From Microcoleaceae cyanobacterium UBA9251 (GTDB lineage: Bacteria > Cyanobacteriota > Cyanobacteriia > Cyanobacteriales > Microcoleaceae), in contig DPLL01000279.1 in the NCBI GenBank assembly GCA_003542015.1, positions 45,379-53,042 on the forward strand: a stretch of DNA of 7,664 nucleotides, in the 5' to 3' direction. How positions within the stretch are numbered: position 1 is the stretch's first letter; each line of letters begins with the position of its first letter. The notes under the pieces are model-generated. The model saw nothing but the letters and a program-made list of their open reading frames with translations, did no database searches and had not been told where the DNA came from. A program made the position numbers and the translations under genes. This document shows positions 4,992 through 7,664 of this stretch, piece after piece.

Positions 4992-5852
4992 ATGAAGGTG
5001 GAAATCAGGCGAGCAACTCCTGCGGATGTTGATGCTTGTGCTCGGATTAATTATGAAGCTTTTAAGGGTATTTCCGATCGCCATCAGTTCCCTACAGACT
5101 TTCCGACACTGGATTTTGCAACAGAAATCACCGATATTTTAATCAACAGCCCGTCGTATTTTGACATTGTAGCTGAAAGCGAAGGCTCGGTTGTGGGCTG
5201 CGGTTTCATGGACGAACGCAACCCGATTCGCGGCATTGGGCCCGTTAGTGTCGATCGCACTTTTCAGTCTCAGGGAACGGGACGAAAAATCATGGAAGCC
5301 TTACTGGAACAGGGACAGGAGGCTCCGGGTATTCGTTTGGTTCAAGAATCTTTTAACTTGGCGTCGCTGTCACTATACATTTCTCTGGGTTTTGAGGTGA
5401 AGGAACCTTTGCTGTTGATGGAGGGGAAGTTTCGCAGTCAGCCCCAGTATGACTTTGAGGTGCGGCCGCTCAGGAGTGAAGATGTTGACAAATGTCAGGC
5501 TTTGTGTAAAAGAGTATATGGGTGCGATCGCACTTCCGAGATAGAAGACGCCCTGAATCACCTTTCTCCCTTAGTTGCCACCAAAAAAGGTCGGATTGTG
5601 GCCTATACTTGTGCGGTGTCTGCTTTCGGCCACAGCATGGCCGAAACCGAGGCGGATATGCAGGCTTTGCTGTTGGGTGCTGCTGCGTATAGTCCCGGAG
5701 AAGTGCTTTGTTTCCACTTGCCGGTGCGTTATGCAAGCTTGTTTCGCTGGTGTTTGCAAGAAGGGCTGCGCGCCCTCAAGCCGTTGGCGGTGATGGCAAT
5801 TGGTGACTATCAACAGCCTGCGGGATGTTGCTTTCCGTCCTATCTTTATTGA
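4992..5852 (+). CDS. GNAT-family N-acetyltransferase, probable tandem GNAT
   Basis: The 286-residue protein opens with IRRATPADVDACARINYEAF, a typical GNAT beginning. Its acetyl-CoA-binding motif A is QSQGTGR (92-98, pattern Q-x-x-G-x-G), placed after the beta strand GIGPVSVDRTF. SLSLYISLGFEV gives the usual motif B end (Y-x-x-x-G-F). From about residue 155 a second GNAT-like start appears (FEVRPLRSEDVDKCQAL) but no clear second motif A follows, so the C-terminal half is probably a degenerate second domain. The substrate cannot be told from sequence. ATG 4992 fits the domain start. Upstream is AT-rich (AATTATCAAAA) with no Shine-Dalgarno. It lies 160 bp after psaD and 115 bp before trpE on the same strand, so cotranscription is possible but not shown. 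Confidence 0.88.
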   Translation: MKVEIRRATPADVDACARINYEAFKGISDRHQFPTDFPTLDFATEITDILINSPSYFDIVAESEGSVVGCGFMDERNPIRGIGPVSVDRTFQSQGTGRKIMEALLEQGQEAPGIRLVQESFNLASLSLYISLGFEVKEPLLLMEGKFRSQPQYDFEVRPLRSEDVDKCQALCKRVYGCDRTSEIEDALNHLSPLVATKKGRIVAYTCAVSAFGHSMAETEADMQALLLGAAAYSPGEVLCFHLPVRYASLFRWCLQEGLRALKPLAVMAIGDYQQPAGCCFPSYLY

Positions 5853-5907
5853 TCGCCAAGACGGTTCGGACGCTCTTAATCTCTGAAATCATTTTCCTTC
5901 TTCAGTC

Positions 5908-5934
5908 CATCCGTTACATCCGTTACATCCGTTA
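5908..5934 (+). repeat. three 9-bp direct repeats CATCCGTTA before trpE
   Basis: CATCCGTTA occurs three times head to tail at 5908, 5917 and 5926, and a partial copy, ATCCGTTG, follows at 5939-5946. The array ends 33 nt before the chosen trpE start, so it lies in the leader or promoter region. It could be an operator-like iteration or simple slippage. No trp-codon-rich leader peptide with a terminator hairpin was found in this 115-bp gap. Confidence 0.6.
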
Positions 5935-5967
5935 CAGAATCCGTTGCCGAACTTCCTTCTGATATAT

Positions 5968-7515
5968 ATGATATTTCCCGATTTCTCACAATTCTCCGAA
6001 CTGGCAAAACAAGGCAATTTTGTGCCAGTGTATCAAGAATGGGTTGCCGATTTGGATACGCCGGTGTCGGCGTGGTATCGGGTGTGTGCCGGTCAACCTT
6101 ACAATTTTCTGCTGGAATCGGTGGAAGGTGGGGAGAAAGTTGGGCGTTATAGTTTGTTAGGGTGCGATCCGCTGTGGATTTTGGAGGCTAAGGGCGATCG
6201 AACAACTCAAGTTTACCGCGACGGTTCCCAAAAAGTATTTACGGGCGATCCATTTGCGGCTTTGACTGAGTGTTTGCAGCCCTACAAACCGGTGAAATTG
6301 CCACAGTTACCGCCGGGAATTGGCGGGTTATTTGGTTTTTGGGGTTATGAGTTAATTAAGTGGATTGAGCCGCGTGTTCCTGTGTATCCGGCGGGGGAAA
6401 AAGATTTGCCCGATGGGTTGTGGATGCAGGTGGATAATTTGTTGATTTTCGATCAGGTGAAACGGAAGATTTGGGCGATCGCCTATGCGGATTTGCGTGA
6501 TGTTGGCGTTGATTTGGCCCAGGCTTATGGTCAAGCGTGCGATCGCGTTTCTCAGTTAGTTGACAAGCTGAAATCCCCCCTTTCTCAGCAATCTACTCTC
6601 ATAGAATGGACTCCTCCCAATGACGGGCAAAATACTAATTCCACAACAGACAATACAGAATTGAGTTATACCAGCAATACTACTCCCGAAAAGTATTGTG
6701 CCAATGTCATAAAAGCTAAGGATTATATCAAAGCAGGAGATATTTTTCAAGTAGTTATTTCCCAGCGTTTGGAATCTGAATACAGCGGCGATCCTTTTGC
6801 ACTTTACCGCTCTTTGCGTTTGATTAATCCTTCTCCGTACATGGCTTATTTTAATTTCGGAGATTGGCAGATCATCGGTTCGAGTCCAGAGATTATGGTG
6901 AAGGCGGAAAACACGCCAGATGGCAAGAGAATCGCAACTTTACGCCCGATCGCCGGTACTCGCCGCCGGGGTAAAACTCCCCAAGAAGATGATGCTTTGG
7001 CGGCTGAATTGTTGCAAGATCCGAAGGAAATTGCCGAACACGTCATGTTAGTTGATTTGGGCAGAAATGACTTAGGCAGAGTTTGCCGCAGCGGTACGGT
7101 AAAAGTTGATGAATTAATGGGAATTGAGCGTTATTCTCATGTAATGCACATTGTGAGCAATGTGGTGGGAGAATTGGCTGAGGATAAGACGGCTTGGGAT
7201 TTGTTGAAAGCTGGTTTTCCTGCGGGTACGGTTAGCGGTGCTCCGAAGATTCGGGCGATGGAGATTGTGCACGAGTTGGAAGGTTGCCGCCGGGGGCCGT
7301 ATTCTGGGGTTTACGGGTATTATGATTTTGAGGGACAATTGAATAGTGCGATCGCAATTCGGACTATGGTTGTTCGTTCTTTAGGTGATGATAAACATTC
7401 GGTTTCTGTGCAAGCCGGTGCTGGTTTGGTGGCTGATTCTAACCCGGAAATGGAATATGAGGAAACTCTTAATAAAGCGAGGGGGATGTTGGAGGCCATT
7501 CGCTGTTTGAAATAG
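5968..7515 (+). CDS. trpE: anthranilate synthase component I
   Basis: TrpE converts chorismate and ammonia or glutamine-derived nitrogen to anthranilate, the first step of tryptophan synthesis, working with the TrpG glutaminase (not in this window). The product is 515 residues, a normal length. The N-terminal domain has the LLES tryptophan-feedback motif (48-51). The catalytic domain has RPIAGTRRRG (326-335), DLGRNDLGR (363-371), AGTVSGAPK (419-427), YSGVYGYYDFEG and VQAGAGLVADSNPEMEYEET. Alanine in PIAGT, where PabB has lysine (PIKGT), marks TrpE rather than aminodeoxychorismate synthase. An Asn/Thr/Ser-rich linker (about 200-239) joins the two parts. ATG 5968 (MIFPDFSQF) fits the family start. 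The frame also extends to TTG 5944, adding eight unlikely residues. LLES suggests feedback inhibition by tryptophan. Confidence 0.97.
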   Translation: MIFPDFSQFSELAKQGNFVPVYQEWVADLDTPVSAWYRVCAGQPYNFLLESVEGGEKVGRYSLLGCDPLWILEAKGDRTTQVYRDGSQKVFTGDPFAALTECLQPYKPVKLPQLPPGIGGLFGFWGYELIKWIEPRVPVYPAGEKDLPDGLWMQVDNLLIFDQVKRKIWAIAYADLRDVGVDLAQAYGQACDRVSQLVDKLKSPLSQQSTLIEWTPPNDGQNTNSTTDNTELSYTSNTTPEKYCANVIKAKDYIKAGDIFQVVISQRLESEYSGDPFALYRSLRLINPSPYMAYFNFGDWQIIGSSPEIMVKAENTPDGKRIATLRPIAGTRRRGKTPQEDDALAAELLQDPKEIAEHVMLVDLGRNDLGRVCRSGTVKVDELMGIERYSHVMHIVSNVVGELAEDKTAWDLLKAGFPAGTVSGAPKIRAMEIVHELEGCRRGPYSGVYGYYDFEGQLNSAIAIRTMVVRSLGDDKHSVSVQAGAGLVADSNPEMEYEETLNKARGMLEAIRCLK

Positions 7516-7522
7516 GGAATTA

Positions 7523-7557
7523 GGGCATTGGGCATTGGGCATTGGGCATTGGGCATT
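7523..7557 (+). repeat. heptamer STRR array, five perfect GGGCATT units
   Basis: Five identical GGGCATT units start eight bases after the trpE stop codon. They are in the same orientation and family as the GGGCAT(A/G) array at 2771-2805. Perfect identity suggests recent expansion. Confidence 0.93.
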
Positions 7558-7560
7558 GGC

Positions 7561-7606
7561 GAGGCGGAGCCTCTGGATATGCGTTACCAGGCAGATCCTG
7601 GTAACG
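7561..7606. repeat. double-hairpin dispersed repeat downstream of trpE
   Basis: Two hairpins follow one another. The first is GAGGC-GGA-GCCTC (7561-7573). The second is CGTTACCAGG (7582-7591), loop CAGAT, then CCTGGTAACG (7597-7606), a perfect 10-bp stem. The layout (GAGGCGGAGCCTC followed by a stem like GTTCCCAGG...CCTGGGAAC) matches, from memory, a widespread hairpin repeat of filamentous cyanobacteria. Its position after trpE means it may serve as a transcript end, although no T run follows (AGAAAACGAC). Confidence 0.7.
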
Positions 7607-7632
7607 AGAAAACGACAAATCAGGAGACGGCA

Positions 7633-7664
7633 GTGCCCATAGGTGTCAACAACCAGCCTAAAAC
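7633..7664 (+). CDS. possible start of a truncated gene at the window edge
   Basis: GTG at 7633 opens a frame reading MPIGVNNQPKT that stays open to the last base. It is preceded by a good Shine-Dalgarno, AGGAG (7622-7626), with a 6-nt spacer. That is stronger than the site of any other gene here. Ten codons are too few to name a family. The Shine-Dalgarno plus start is the only real evidence, and the sequence could equally be the end of a repeat. Confidence 0.35.
   Translation, partial: MPIGVNNQPK

Noticed and set aside
5373..5813. Several minus-strand open frames inside the acetyltransferase gene
   Set aside because: These are shadow frames of a well-supported plus-strand gene and show no recognisable motifs.
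5968..7515. Aminodeoxychorismate synthase (pabB) as the identity of this gene
   Set aside because: The motif reads PIAGT rather than PIKGT, and the LLES feedback motif is present, as expected for TrpE.

Overview
This window comes from a cyanobacterium, most likely a filamentous one of the Oscillatoriales type (Microcoleus, Oscillatoria or Phormidium-like; this placement is inference). The evidence is a photosystem I subunit gene (psaD), at least nine exact copies of the cyanobacterial HIP1 palindrome GCGATCGC, a DICT-domain histidine kinase of a kind common in cyanobacteria, and several arrays of 7-nt short tandem repeats (STRRs).

Layout. Positions 1-270 hold dispersed-repeat sequence, a HIP1 site and a perfect 15-bp hairpin. 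Positions 271-2289 (+) encode an intact 672-residue orphan sensor kinase (DICT, GAF, HisKA and HATPase domains). Positions 2298 to about 4260 are a graveyard. It holds, in order: the C-terminal remnant of an O-GlcNAc-transferase-like glycosyltransferase on the minus strand, with an internal stop; a small heptamer array; an unidentified minus-strand coding fragment; a good sigma70-type promoter; a decayed N-terminal piece of an IS200/IS605-family TnpB; and a 387-nt heptamer array that begins exactly where the TnpB homology stops. Positions 4261-4405 form the psaD upstream region, with an inverted heptamer array and an HLR1-like (RpaB) site.

The right half is core genome, all on the plus strand: psaD (4406-4831), a GNAT-family N-acetyltransferase (4992-5852) and trpE (5968-7515). 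psaD and trpE are also neighbours in Synechocystis 6803 (slr0737/slr0738), so this block looks like ancestral order with the acetyltransferase lying between. The gaps of 160 and 115 bp do not prove one operon. After trpE come another heptamer array, a double-hairpin dispersed repeat, and what may be the GTG start of a further gene cut by the window edge.

No complete novel defence or mobile system is visible. The most unusual structure is the 3733-4119 array: 51 consecutive 7-mers without one indel (3733-4089), passing through several motif families and showing nested duplications in multiples of 7 nt. It replaces the 3' part of a tnpB gene.
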